DNA of 64,000 nt from Larix kaempferi (GCA_027924585.1 BSBM01000870.1:6923501-6987500); one strand, 5' to 3'; counted from the first letter of the stretch, positions 9,543 to 20,323 are shown. Numbers and translations are program-made. The notes: generated by a model from the letters alone, not told the origin.

Positions 9543-12230
9543 ATGTTGTGGAACCTAACAAAACCAGAGATCCAAGAGTGGTTCGACAAGAAGGAGAAGG
9601 AATTCGCAGAAAGCGAGAAATGAGATCCTAAGCAGATAGTGACTAGTTGGTTAAAGAGATATATCTACTCAGGCATCCACGAAATTTTTTATGCGAATTT
9701 CCAATGTTATTGCATGAGTGGCTAGCACAGCTAACGTTCCAAAAGAACCACTATTAGAAGACTGAGCCCGACTGTTGGACCCCAAATTTGGTGCGACAGC
9801 TGAAACAAGTTGATAACCAAGTATCACGAGCCGTTGATTTTTGGGTAGACAGTATCCTTGAAGGATACATAACTGAGTTCACGGTAGACATTATCAAGTC
9901 GTACAACGACGCCGAAAGAATCTTCTTTACGGGGCCAAGAGGAATATTTTTGTCATCACTAAAACTATGGATTAAGATGCTGACGTGCGAAAAAGGGATA
10001 TTGAGGATGTCTTCTGATGAGTAGAAGAATCGGTGTACGAGGGTGAAGGTATCACATAAATGCGAGTCTGACAAAAGGATGCGGTAGATGGACATGAGCG
10101 ATGACGAATTCAAAAGGGAAGATGACAGTGAGTGTGGTACCTTGAGGAGTGGAGCAATATTCCGACATCCTGAGAAGAAGAGGAGGACTGAGAAAGAGTC
10201 TCCTAAGAGGACCGGAACAGAGAACTGCGAAACAAGATCACAAGGAAGGAAGCAACCCTATTGCAAAGGAAACATCGACCAGGATACCTTAGAGGAAGAA
10301 AGAGGTCAGATCATAGGTTACCACATACCCTCGACCCCGCACACTACTCCGAAGTTTATAGGAAGGAATACAAATTACTCGCAAAGCTTCCCTATGTGTA
10401 GTGGCAAGAGTATCGCTTCAGTAAATAACAATACTAGTAACGGTCAGATGGTAAGCAAGGCAAAGATGCCCACATTTCAAGGGGACGGGACTCAGGATCC
10501 CGAACAATATTGGTTTATCTGCGAAGCAATCTGGACCGTGAAACAGGTTCAGGATGATGCCATAAAGATGGGACAGCTAATGACGACCCTTAGGGGTCGG
10601 GAATTAGACTGGTATATGAAGTTTGTAAAGGTTCCAGTGGGAACAATATCTAAATCATTGGCAGAGGTGAGAACTGCAATGATTGACGAACTTAAAAAAC
10701 CAAAATCTGAGTCGCAGTAAGTCACTAAGCTTAACGAGATTAAGCAATTCCTGAACGAGTCGGTGTGGGAATTCGATTAGCGATACAAGACGTTGATAGC
10801 GAAAGTGAGCTTTTCGATAAATGAGCTACAACACAAAGAATAGTTCATCGCAGGGATGGTATCGCATATCCGAGGACCGCTGATGCAACAAAAGGTCGCA
10901 ACACAGGCGAAGGCATTAGAGATCGCAATGAAGTTGGAGGCTTCACCAATTGGCGAAGCAGGGATGGGAATGGACAGAGTGCAGGCACAATTGGTGAATC
11001 TAACACGACAACTAGAGGATATCAAGAAGGGTAAGGAAACCCACGGAGATGTATGGTGCATCAAATGCAAAATTGAGGGGCACCACAAGGACAATTGCCC
11101 AGAATTCTGTGAGCATTTGCAGTCAGGGGCACCCAACCCCCTTCGGCAAGGGGGCCTCCCATGGTGTACTATTTGTCAAACTAGAGGGCATAGGATAGAA
11201 GAATGCATATACCTATAGAAGATGTTATCAAATCCAATTAACTTATACTGTAAGTTTTGTCGGTCGGTTGGCTAGGATGAGCAAGACTGTAGGGCCTATG
11301 ATCTGTTCCAAGAATAGGTACATGGCGCGTATTTCATGAAGGGAGAAGAACCACTGATGGTACAGTAGAAATCGCAGTATAGTTAGCCACAGTTTAACCA
11401 ACCACATCAAGATGACCAAGGGAAATATAGGTACCTAGAATATCCACCACCACCATATAGCCAGTCGCAGTATGGGAAACAACAGTACGGGAAACCGCAG
11501 TACCAACAATATGGACCACCACATGAAGGTTTCGAGGGAGGATTCCTTGAAGGCCGAGGTATGGGACGTGGAGGAGCTGCTGGACGTGGAAGAGGTCCAA
11601 TCATCTGTTACAATTGCATACAACAGGGGCACTACCAGAGAGACTGTCTGAATCCAGCGTCGCAGTGCACATACTGCAGTGTTGCAAATCACAGTATAGA
11701 AAACTTCCCTCAGCTTATTGCAAAATGGCAGACTAAGTAGAACTAGAACTCAAATAACCCAAATCTGCCACCCACTGTACAAATGATTTCGACAGAAGCT
11801 AGAGGTAACCACGCAACATTTGGGATAGTGACATAAGGAGGAACAGTGACTGGGGCCGATAAGCTGCACACCAATGTCAGGCCTACAAAAACACAACAAA
11901 AGAATATCAACGCTGACGTAGAAGTAGAAAATGACATCTTTTCGAAAACACAGGATACAACGAGGAATAGGGGACGGTATCCCTCGAAGAAGAAATCTAT
12001 GACATGCCACCGACGTTCAACACAACGAGGATGCGAAAGAAGGAAAACACTCTGAATTTCTTCTTTGGAAGCTGCCTGGATCTAGCAAAGGACCTAGACG
12101 TCTTGGAAGAAATCACTAGCCTATTACAACAACAAGGAGGCACATGACTAGAATAGAGATTTAATCGAATACATAAAAGAAAGATGGGCAGGGAGATGCG
12201 CTTGTCGGCAGAGATCAAAGAATTTGATGT
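9543..12230 (+). pseudogene. Gag polyprotein of the Ty3 element, five zinc knuckles
   Basis: The first ATG is 43 bp after the LTR. Parts in order: an N-terminal region (WFDKKEKEF, VDFWVDSILEGYI, about 9.55-10.0 kb) also found in the second Ty3 element; an acidic linker with LRSG (10.1 kb); the capsid-like core PTFQGDGTQDPEQYWF ... LRGRELDWYMKF ... VWEFD-RYKTL (10.47-10.9 kb). Then come CCHC knuckles: WCIKCKIEGHHKDNC (~11.06 kb), WCTICQTRGHRIEEC (~11.16), CKFCRSVG-stop-DEQDC (~11.25, His codon now TAG), CYNCIQQGHYQRDC (~11.61) and CTYCSVANHSIENF (~11.67, last Cys lost). A Gly/Arg-rich segment (RGMGRGGAAGRGRG) precedes the fourth. Stops at 10718 and 10778-10780 and several later ones break the frame. 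Confidence 0.88.
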
Positions 12231-12485
12231 TGATTCCATTATTTTGGATTGGGTTCAGACGTGAATATCCTGACTAAACAGACATTGGAGACAATGGGAA
12301 ATCCATGGATGACATGGTCACCAGTACAGCTGCGACTGGCAAATCAGAGCAAGGTTACCCCGCTCGGATGGGTATGTCAACTTTCGGTTGAGATTGAAGG
12401 GCTCAGAACATATGCGGATTTCGACGTTATCGAGATCATGGATAACACTAGTCCCTATCCAATACTGCTGGGGATAGACTAGGCT
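12231..12485 (+). pseudogene. retropepsin-type protease of the Ty3 element
   Basis: The frame reads GSDVNILTKQTLETMG, then SPVQLRLANQSKVTPLGWV, then FDVIEIMDNTSPYPILLGID. This is the aspartic-protease pattern with a catalytic D-x-G near the start and the ILLGID end. Around 12,246-12,250 a short deletion shifts the frame at the catalytic site: LD is read in one frame and GSDVN in another. A TAG at 12480-12482 follows GID, where a Trp codon is usual. The protease would have cut Gag-Pol; here it is dead. Confidence 0.8.
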
Positions 12486-12599
12486 ATGGAGAATCAAGCA
12501 ATTATCAACTTTAAGAAAAGTATAATGTCATTTGAGGATCAGGAAATGAGAGTCATTGCACCACTAGATCTTGTAGAGGATTACGCTATACAGAGCCAG

Positions 12600-13555
12600 C
12601 ACGAAATGAATTCACAAAAGGATGGGACAACTTGTATAACATTTATGAGGATTATGTTAACCCCACCACGAATGTAGAATTAGGATGGCGCAGTGACAAT
12701 TCGACATCTTCCGACTTAGATGAGACCCTGGATAATTGGCAAAACCGGATGCATGAAGTATCCTTTCGAAGATGTGCTCGGATAACCCAGTCCTTGCGAA
12801 GGGTAGCCACAGAGGAATATGTGATACCTATCTACGAGGGATTTCCCAATTTGGACACATTTCTTGCAGAGTTTGAGGAAAGAGTGGCAGAACCGCAGCG
12901 TCTCCTAGCCCTGGAGGAATCCCTTAAGGCTACTCATGCACGGTGGTGGGAAACACATAAATTGAACATTACATATTGGCCACTCTATTGACGACTCATG
13001 GAGGTTCGATTCGATGAAGCTGCGGAGAATGACCAAATGCGATATGATGGACAAGGAAACCCAAAGATGCATCTGGGTGCCTATCAATATCAATGGGGAT
13101 CGAGAGCATGGCAGGAGTGGGTTCATGATTTCGTACACAGTTTGGGAGAGGTACCGTGGAGCCGGTATGTCATAGAAAAACTGCGATGTGGGATGACTTC
13201 TCGGGAACAACATACAATTGGCTTCATCCACAGATTCTTATTCTCAGACGAAAATCCCTTAGTCCACATTGCGTTACAAGTGATCCATGAGAAAATATTT
13301 GAAGCAGTACCGACAGGACAACCAATGGCACTCCAATGGACTGCAACACCAGCAACAATGATGGAGTGCTACAATGTCTCCGGAGAACCCGAAGATGACG
13401 ATGACCCCAAGGCTTCATATGTATCAGAATCAAAGGGTAGTCGCAGCGTTGTGGCACCAGATATCCCTTCAGAAAAATTTCAGCAACCATTAAAGATAAA
13501 AAAGGTGAACATTGGGTCGGAAGAAAACCCAAAATTCGCGAGCATTGGTGACTAC
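12600..13555 (+). pseudogene. second gag-like domain between protease and RT
   Basis: After a linker (NPTTNVELGWRSDNST) the frame reads FPNLDTFLAEFEERV, ALEESLKATHARWWETHK, RLMEVRFDEA, MRYDGQGNPKMHLGAY, QEWVHDFVHSLGEVPWSRY and HTIGFIHRFLFSDENP. The pattern (W, LM-RF, Y-G-P-H, EWVH-F-HTL, P-WY, F-FSF) resembles a retrotransposon Gag capsid fold and is matched part by part by the second Ty3 element at 55.1-55.9 kb. Conservation between two otherwise diverged families argues that this was a real protein region. A stop after NITYWPLY and others interrupt it. Its job is unknown to me. Confidence 0.65.
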
Positions 13556-14431
13556 TAGGATGAGTCGACCATTGCGAAAGTGACTGACCTACTACACGAA
13601 TTTCAGGATTTGTTTCCAACAAAATTCTCAGAGATGAAGGGAATTTCTGGAGACTTAGGGGAAATGAGGATCCCTCTGAAACCTGATGTGAAGCCGGTTA
13701 AACAATGGCCATACCGACTGAATCCAAGATACAAGGAACGAGTGCAAGCCGAACTTGACAGAATGTTGGAGGCAGGCATTATAGAACCAGTGGAGGAATC
13801 GGATTGGATCAGTCCAATGGTTGTCTAGGACAAGAAAATCGACGAAGTACGAATATGTGTCGACCTAAGAAAACTAAATGATGCTTTCCTACATGATCCA
13901 TTCCTGACCCCATTCATGGACGAGGTGTTCGAAGGAGTAGGAGATCAGGAAATATATTCCTTTACGGACGGATTTTCGGGCTACCACCAAATTAATATCG
14001 CGAAAGAAGATCGGCACAAGACCACATTTGTCACGGAGTGGGGATGCTTTCAATACACAGTGATTCCATTCAGCTTTAAAAACACCCCCGCGATCTTTTC
14101 CCGAATAGTGGTAGCGACATTCAAGGATTACATTCATAAGTTCCTCGCTGTCTACATGGATGATTGGATGGTATATGGGTTAATCAAGAATCATGTCGCG
14201 AACTTAAGACTCATGCTAGAACGATGTCGACAGCACCAAATTTCCCTGAACCTCAAGAAGTGCATCTTTTGTGCTCCATTCGACATACTATTAGGACACA
14301 TTGTCTGCCGAGAAGGAATGTTGGTAGATCCAGCTAAGATCGCCATCATTGTCGACCTCCCACCACCAAAGATGGCCAAACAACTACGCGTGACATTGGG
14401 ACACACAGGTTATTACCAGAAACTCATTTGA
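13556..14431 (+). pseudogene. reverse transcriptase of the Ty3 element
   Basis: RT palm and fingers are easy to follow: KQWPYRLNPRYKERVQAEL, MLEAGIIEPVEESDWISPMV, VRICVDLRKLNDAF, YSFTDGFSGYHQINIAKEDR, KTTFVTEWGCFQYTVIPF and the catalytic YMDD at 14153-14164, then LGHIVCREGMLVDPAKI. Both catalytic Asp residues of YMDD are present. The frame is interrupted by TAG at 13556-13558 and 13826-13828. The domain normally copies the element RNA into cDNA in virus-like particles. Confidence 0.92.
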
Positions 14432-15124
14432 GGATACGCAACTATCATAGCACCCATGGAGAAGTTACTAAAGAAAGACGCTAAGTTTGAATGGACCTAG
14501 GAATGTTAGAAAATCCTAGACATGTTGAAAGAAAAAATGGTTGAAGCGCCAATCTTGGTGTTCCCGGATTGGTCGAAGCCATTTCATGTACACGTCGATG
14601 CATCAACGGTCGCCCTTGGTGTCATATTGGCTCAACCAGGAACTGGCGACATTGATCATTCGATAGCATTCACAAGTAGAAAATTGTCTACTGCAGAGAA
14701 GAACTATACAACCACCAAGTGAGAAGGGCTAGCGATGGTCTATTCCCTGCAAAAATTCTGACATTACCTTCTGGGGGGGCACTTCAAGATGTTCACAAAT
14801 CATTCCGCACTGAAATACTTGGTGAACAAGCCTGTGTTGGGGGGCAAGATCTGCCACTAGCTATTGCTATTTCAGGAGTTTGATTTTGAGATTATCATAA
14901 ATCCGGGATGGCTAAACACAGGACCTGATCATCTATCACGGATAGAATCAGGAGAGGAACCCAGGAGCATTGATGAAGGACTAAAGAACGCTCAATATTT
15001 TAGAATTGGCATGGTTGATAACCACCATGAAAAAATCATTCAATTTTTGGCGATAGGAGAGGCGCCAGTTGAGTCCACGACAAGTCAAAAGAAGCAGCTA
15101 GTGGTCCGAGCTGCAAATTTCTAG
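14432..15124 (+). pseudogene. RNase H of the Ty3 element
   Basis: FPDWSKPFHVHVDASTVALG contains the first catalytic Asp (HVDAS). It is followed by SRKLSTAEKNYTTTK, EGLAMVYSLQKF and HYLLGGHFKMFTNHSALKYL, where family members have T-D-H. The Asp is replaced by Asn (AAT, 14798-14800), so one catalytic residue is lost. Stops: TAG 14498-14500, TGA 14720-14722, TGA 14759-14761 and TAG 14858-14860. The tail FDFEIIINPGWLNTGPDHLS is the usual RNase H end. Confidence 0.88.
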
Positions 15125-16263
15125 CTAATTGCAGGAGAGTTATATGAAATGGGCCCTGATGAAATTCTATGACGATACGTCCTCCCACATGAATAGGAAC
15201 GGATTCTATCGGAAGCGCATGATAGAATTGCTGGGGGACACTATGGTGGACGAGAAACTGCGAGGAAGATCCTCTGAGCAGGGTTATGGTGGCCAACTTT
15301 GCATGTAGATGCCGTGGACTATGCCAAGATCTGCGATGTCTGCCAACAAACTGGGAAGCCCTCACGTCGAGACGAAATGCCACTAGTACCGCAGGTAACA
15401 CTGCAGGCCTTTGACAAATGGGCCATTGATTTTATGGGACCCATCAATCCACGAGGAAAGAGAACAGGGTCGCGTTACATCATCACCGCAATAGGCTACC
15501 TGCACTAGTGACAGATTACTCTGCCACAAATGCAGCATGATTCCTATTTGACAATGTGGTCACTCAATTTGGTTGCCCGAAGGTATTATTAAGCGATCAA
15601 GGGATGCACTTTTTTAACCAAACAATTTTCACACTAATAGAGGAATTTCAGATCCAGCACTAGAATATTACACCTTACCACCCTCAGGTGAATGGGACAG
15701 TTGAGGCATTCAATAAGATATTGGAGCACGCTCTCACCAAGGTGTGTAATGTGAAATGCGACGAATGGGACCTAAGAATACCAACGTTCCTTTGGGCATA
15801 TCACACCACATGTAAGCGCTTGACTGGCCAAACCCCATTTAAGCTCATTTACAGCCAGGAAGCAGTTATGAAAATGGAATACATAGTACCGAGCTTACGC
15901 ATCGCCGCAGCAACAGGAATGAGTGACGATGGCGTGCTGGAGGAATGGTTGACACAACTAATATAGCATGACGAAGATCGATTCATCGTAGGGTTCCATC
16001 AGAAGGTGGAAAAAGAACGCCACAAGGTGTGGCACGACTACCATGGCAAGACAAAGCACCTTCAACAAGGGGATACAGTCCTGATGTACGATAGTAAGTT
16101 GGTGAAACACCCTGGGAAGTTACAAATGCACTGGTTGGGACCATCTATTATCACTTTTATTACCAAAGGGGGTGCAGTACAGCTACAGAGTCTGGATGGA
16201 ATAATTCTACCTAAATTGGTCAATGGGAGTCGGCTGAAGCATTACCACCATGATCCGACGTAG
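15125..16263 (+). pseudogene. integrase of the Ty3 element
   Basis: HAHD-type zinc finger (H-RIAGGHYGG ... CDVCQQTGK), then the core FDKWAIDFMGPINP (Asp at 15428-15430), [10 protein letters not shown] (Asp at 15595-15597) and [14 protein letters not shown] (Glu at 15703-15705). The second Asp and Glu are exactly 35 residues apart, the DX35E spacing. The C-terminus has VEKERHKVWHDYHGKTKHL, GDTVLMYDSKL and MHWLGPSIITFITKGG (GPY/F-like), with no chromodomain after it. Stops include TGA 15170-15172, 15275-15277 and 15538-15540. The real C-terminus is probably the TAG at 16261-16263. Confidence 0.9.
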
Positions 16264-17363
16264 AGTGGATGCTTGAAAAAAAAAAAAAAATTAGGGTAAG
16301 ATACCAGGCGGCCAAAAGGCGCACCAATCGGAAGAGAAGCTAGGAAGATAGGGTGTGAGTGGGATTGGGTCTATTGGAAGATGACAAGAGTGACCAAGCA
16401 ATGCCCTGTCAAATCAACAATCAACAGATGGGACTTTCTCAGAGGCTCATTCGTATTGACAGGTATGATTGTTGACAGGCCTGGACTAGTGTAGGGATCA
16501 AACACATTCGGCACATGGAAATGCCCGATGGCAGCATGGTCGACAATACCACGATACATGGTTTACATGATGGATAAGTAGGGTCATCCACCACACACGC
16601 AAGAAGTCCATCCTTCACATGCAAGGAACAAATGATGACCGAATCGGCACATCAAGTGAACGGAGTTACGAAATGATTACTGCAATAGGCGTCTAGGAAA
16701 GTGAAAGGCATAAATACAGATACCAGAAGCTCAGCGGAGCTAAGTAGAAGGTACTAGTCGAGAGAACTACATGGTGCAAGTAGGTCAAAGAAAAGGATAA
16801 GTTCATAATTCCAAGGAGGCTATGGAAATGATCCATTTCATTTCATGTTGAAGCACACCAGGTGCACTGTGGACTAGAATGGTGAGTGTGCATGAACAAC
16901 TAGCAAAGGAAGCCGTGTGGACACTTGAGAGGAACAAATACGAGGTCTCAACTGATATGTTTAAGTGGGTAGCGATAGTGAGAACAGTTGTGGTCTCGAC
17001 AACCACTAGAACACCAGGGGCGGAGATCCCCTGACCCTGGTAGATGGCCATGCCATGTGCGAAACATATGTGCCGGAGCAGTCGGCCTATTTCCCACCTT
17101 GGAAACACTAATGAAATTCTCCTCAGTCAGGAACAAGCGCGGAGTAGGGTAGCAGGTGGCCCGGAGGTAGATGATCAAGGCACCAAGAGACTAGAGGATG
17201 AGTTCGAGAAGTACATGACAATGAGCTAAAAATCGAGGTACAAGTTGGCGAAGCACACAACAGCGAGCTTCAGATGGAAAGAACAACTTTCTGAAGGATA
17301 GTACATTAACGAAGAAGCACAGAACAACAACGTCTAGCTAGGGTGGCTCGAGACAAGCCACGA
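16264..17363 (+). other. 3' region between integrase and polypurine tract
   Basis: About 1.1 kb beginning with a short poly-A run (16277-16290). Fragments of open frames exist (for example FVLTGMIVDRPGLV near 16.45 kb and WPGGRSRHQETRGVREVHD-like text near 17.2 kb) but no frame is continuous and I recognise no domain. It could be a decayed extra ORF or a long 3' untranslated region. Confidence 0.5.
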
Positions 17364-17379
17364 TTTTTTGTTGGGGGCC
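17364..17379 (+). other. polypurine tract of the Ty3 element
   Basis: TTTTTTGTTGGGGGCC lies directly before the 3' LTR. A T-run followed by a G-run is the usual plus-strand primer site of plant Ty3 elements. Its position fixes the 3' LTR start at 17380, not at the TG eleven bases earlier. Confidence 0.75.
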
Positions 17380-18059
17380 TATTGGCATGGGATAGATCCG
17401 CAGGAAGTGCGAAAGCCGACAGGTGCGAAAGGGACACTCCACAGGAAAAGAACCTTTCGTGGCTTTTGTGGAAGTATAGGATTTGTTAGATTATTCAAGT
17501 CGGTCATGTGAACCATTTTGTAATAAGATGAAAGCATATAAGTAGAGTAGGATTGTAATCCTAAGGGCATCGAAGTTTTGGAGAATTATCCTATCTTTTG
17601 GGTTCGGGTTATATTTGCAGTATGATGTCTTGAGAGTTTCTGCGAGGTTTATTCTGCAAGTTTGATGAATGAATGAAGATGTTCGGTTATAATGCAATTT
17701 CTATCTTCTGTCTTTTGTAATGATGAATGAGAATTATGTTATGTGAATGTTTACATTAATTAATGTGAATATGTTAATCTAAGATGTTGTTCTAAATGTT
17801 GGTGAAACCTGTGAATGTTAAGTTAATGGTATGTTGTGAATGATCATTGGTTAATGTTATAGTAATTAGTGTATGAATCATATCCTCCTCGACACTGCGG
17901 AAACGCGGTTACTGTAGCACCCTTATCTACCTCGGGTGAGACCTACCTGTTTCGCGGGTGTTGTTGGGAAGGGTAACTCCTTTCTGGGCTGGTGTATAAG
18001 GGATTGTTGGTGCTTATTGATGACAGTGTGAACCCCTGTCGAGAGGAGTTGAGTCAACA
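17380..18059 (+). repeat. 3' LTR of the Ty3 element (680 bp)
   Basis: Begins TATTGGCATGG (ancestral TG now TA) and ends GAGTCAACA. It aligns with 8832-9499 along its whole length, with scattered substitutions. Confidence 0.93.
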
Positions 18060-18064
18060 AAATT

Positions 18065-18295
18065 GCAGCAAACCATAATTTTCTAGCCATGAAAGGAAAA
18101 AAATATTGCAAACTAGACACTTAATTTTTTGAAGCAACTAATATCTGATGTAGGCCTCAAAATAATTGTAACCACACTTTAAAATTCCCAACAATTTTGT
18201 GTAAAATTTACAAAATCTAACTATAGGGCATATGCACACTAATGAGGGTCACTTTTGGCACGTTAGATGCAATAGAAAACTGAAAAATCAGGCAT
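18065..18295. other. spacer between two retrotransposons
   Basis: About 230 bp of host sequence with no feature. It continues after the next element at 21,312. Confidence 0.6.
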
Positions 18296-18300
18296 CCCTC

Positions 18301-19077
18301 TGTTCGGATATCCACATCATCTATTTCGGGATACATCATCTATTTCAGGATCTTGCATGATCTATTTCAGGATATGATCTATTTCAGGATTCCTATTTCA
18401 GGATATGATCTATTTCAGGATTCTGCATGCACAGGCATGCATCCCAGTCACCAGTTCAGCACCTTATCCACCTTCTTCTAGCACCCGGGAGCCACTTACC
18501 ACAGAGTTTTATCCCTCCTGAGCTGAAAGGCACCCTCTTCTCACCTACTGCCAGAGAAGGGCGCACTTGTTCACCTACCACTGCAGATTCACTCCAGTTA
18601 CATTCAGTTAGCTCCGATTCTCCCTGATTTGAGGCTAGTTTCACTCCCGACTGACTGTATCACTTCCGTTTGACCTCCAGTTCGATTAGGTGACTTGTTC
18701 TGACTTCAGTTAGCCTCCCATGCGCCCCCACTGAGCCTCCATATCCTATATCAGTGCTACACACTTCAGTTACATTTATTATGCTCAGTTAGACTCAGAT
18801 TGACACCTGGATGACTGGTTGTTGTGATTGATGAGTACCACCGATGATTTATGAGGACTCCTAGACAGAGTCAAGCTACTCCATTCTGTGATTCGAATGG
18901 CCTACTTAGTCAATTCGAATTGCTCATTGACAGTATTGTATTCTATTGTAATTCATTCACCCTTTCTGGGATAGAGAGCACTGCTGCATGTTTTGCACAG
19001 TTTTGCACCATATTTTCTATGTTCATCTGTTGTGATTGATTTACTTGTTCATTAGATCTGCTGTGACTAATTTTACA
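18301..19077 (+). repeat. 5' LTR of the Gag-only element (777 bp)
   Basis: Starts TGTTCGG, ends TTTTACA. Near its start (about 18,315-18,425) it has six imperfect tandem copies of an ATCTATTTCAGGAT-like unit spaced 14-23 bp. The rest is distantly similar to the LTRs of the array at 39-49 kb (CTCACCTAC blocks, GAGGACTCCTAG). Confidence 0.93.
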
Positions 19078-19091
19078 TGGTATCAGAGCCA
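19078..19091 (+). other. primer-binding site, Met-tRNA type
   Basis: TGGTATCAGAGCCA starts immediately after the LTR. TGGTATCAGAGC is complementary to the 3' end of plant initiator Met-tRNA and typical of copia elements. Confidence 0.9.
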
Positions 19092-19288
19092 TTGCAGGGA
19101 CAAGATCTCTTTTCTACAGGTGTTCTACATGAAGAGAGAGCAATCTTTGCTCACCAATATATTTCAGCAGCGACATGCAAAATCTCATGTGCATTCGCTC
19201 ATGTGCATGCAAGGCTGAAAACATAGTGTTTGTTTGTGTGTGATTTGCAGGTTTCTTACTTCCTCCATGTGCATTCGCTAATGCAAAG

Positions 19289-20323
19289 ATGGAGACTTCT
19301 TCTTCACAAAATATTCTTACTCCATTCAACTATGATGAATGGAAACCAAAGATGATTGCATTCTTGAAGAGACAATGTCTTTTTGATATGTGCATTGGTA
19401 ATACAAGAGATTTTGATTCCGATGAAGAGGAGAATAATTGGCTCAATGATTGTGACAGAGCTTTTGGAACAATGTGTCTTGCTATGTCTCCTTGTATGCG
19501 CTACCTCAGTAATACTGCTGAAAATCCAAGTGATCTATGGGTCCAACTTGACAGAGAATTTGGAAAGCAAGAAGAAGAGGATCATGCTAGCCTTTTGGAG
19601 AACAAGCCCAGTGAGATCTCCTTATGTGTTCTTTCCGATCATGTGTTGGCCTCAACTATTGTTCAAGATGAAGAAGAAACTGTAGATTCAACACTCATTC
19701 TCTCAAAGTCTTCTATTTCGAATTCTGAGCAAGATAAACAAGCTCATACTCTAGATTCCGAAGAGGTTCTTGAATCCTCTCTTTCACATGAGTTTGTCGG
19801 CATGCGGAATAATGATCTACTTGATGTTTTGGAGGTAAAATCTGATTTTAGAGGTGAATCATTCGCCCTCCTTGATTGCATGCCTTCTATAAACTTATGT
19901 TCTATCATTTGCAAAGTTTCTCAGAGTTTTAATGAAGATGAAGAGCACTACCATTCGCTTGAGTTCAATTCTCATGCACTTTTTGCTGATTTTGGTTTTG
20001 ATCTCACCCTTGTTGGTTCAAAGGAGATCTCAAGAAACCATTCATCTATTTTTGGAGCTGATTTAACTTCTATTGATAAGAAGTTCAAGTTTCAAGATCT
20101 ATTTGATCCGATTGGAGCTATTCCTACCTCACTTGGTTCGAATCACAGGTTCCAGGATCATCCTCATATTTTCATATTTGTTCTCACCTTTTTCGATATG
20201 AAGAGCAAGTTCTTAAAGTCTCCACATTCGCTTGCATCCACTGATGGAGAATTCAAGCACATGTTTTTGGAGCATGATCCATTTACTCCCAAGAGTAAGA
20301 TACCTCCAGACATATCTACTTGA
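19289..20323 (+). CDS. Gag-like protein, 344 aa, with an unrecognised C-terminal domain
   Basis: Intact ATG-to-TGA frame between PBS and PPT, ATG 212 bp after the LTR. Residues about 8-100 (LTPFNYDEWKPKMIAFLKRQ ... AFGTMCLAMSPCMRYL ... SDLWVQLDREFGKQ) follow the copia Gag N-terminal pattern (DUF4219/UBN2-like). Residues about 140-344 are acidic and Ser-rich. They contain HSLEFNSHALFADFGFDLT, GSKEISRNHSSIFGADL, GSNHRFQDHPHIFIFVLTFF and FLEHDPFTPKSKIPPDI, all with counterparts in the array ORFs at 40-48 kb. No zinc knuckle and no protease site are present. I do not recognise the C-terminal domain; conservation between two LTR families suggests selection on the protein. Confidence 0.8.
   Translation: METSSSQNILTPFNYDEWKPKMIAFLKRQCLFDMCIGNTRDFDSDEEENNWLNDCDRAFGTMCLAMSPCMRYLSNTAENPSDLWVQLDREFGKQEEEDHASLLENKPSEISLCVLSDHVLASTIVQDEEETVDSTLILSKSSISNSEQDKQAHTLDSEEVLESSLSHEFVGMRNNDLLDVLEVKSDFRGESFALLDCMPSINLCSIICKVSQSFNEDEEHYHSLEFNSHALFADFGFDLTLVGSKEISRNHSSIFGADLTSIDKKFKFQDLFDPIGAIPTSLGSNHRFQDHPHIFIFVLTFFDMKSKFLKSPHSLASTDGEFKHMFLEHDPFTPKSKIPPDIST

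Larger units (their letters stand above)
8832..18059 (+). mobile_element. complete Ty3/gypsy LTR retrotransposon, inactive
   Basis: 9.2-kb element bounded by two similar LTRs that start TGTTGGCATGG (5') or TATTGGCATGG (3') and end GAGTCAACA. It is flanked by an exact 5-bp target duplication, AAATT, at 8827-8831 and 18060-18064. Order inside: PBS, Gag with zinc knuckles, protease, a second gag-like region, RT, RNase H, integrase, a ~1.1-kb 3' region and a polypurine tract. This gag-PR-RT-RH-INT order is that of Ty3/gypsy. No chromodomain is seen after the integrase, so a non-chromovirus lineage is likely. Every domain carries nonsense codons or frameshifts, and the LTRs differ by an indel of about 12 bp plus many substitutions, so the copy is old and cannot move by itself. 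Confidence 0.95.

Noticed and set aside
11394-11692. Minus-strand ORFs opposite the Ty3 Gag zinc-knuckle region
   Set aside because: Shadows of the plus-strand Gag coding sequence, which has clear CCHC motifs.
17369-17379. TGTTGGGGGCC as start of the Ty3 3' LTR
   Set aside because: The 5' LTR begins TGTTGGCATGG, which aligns with TATTGGCATGG at 17380. The preceding T-run/G-run is better explained as the polypurine tract.
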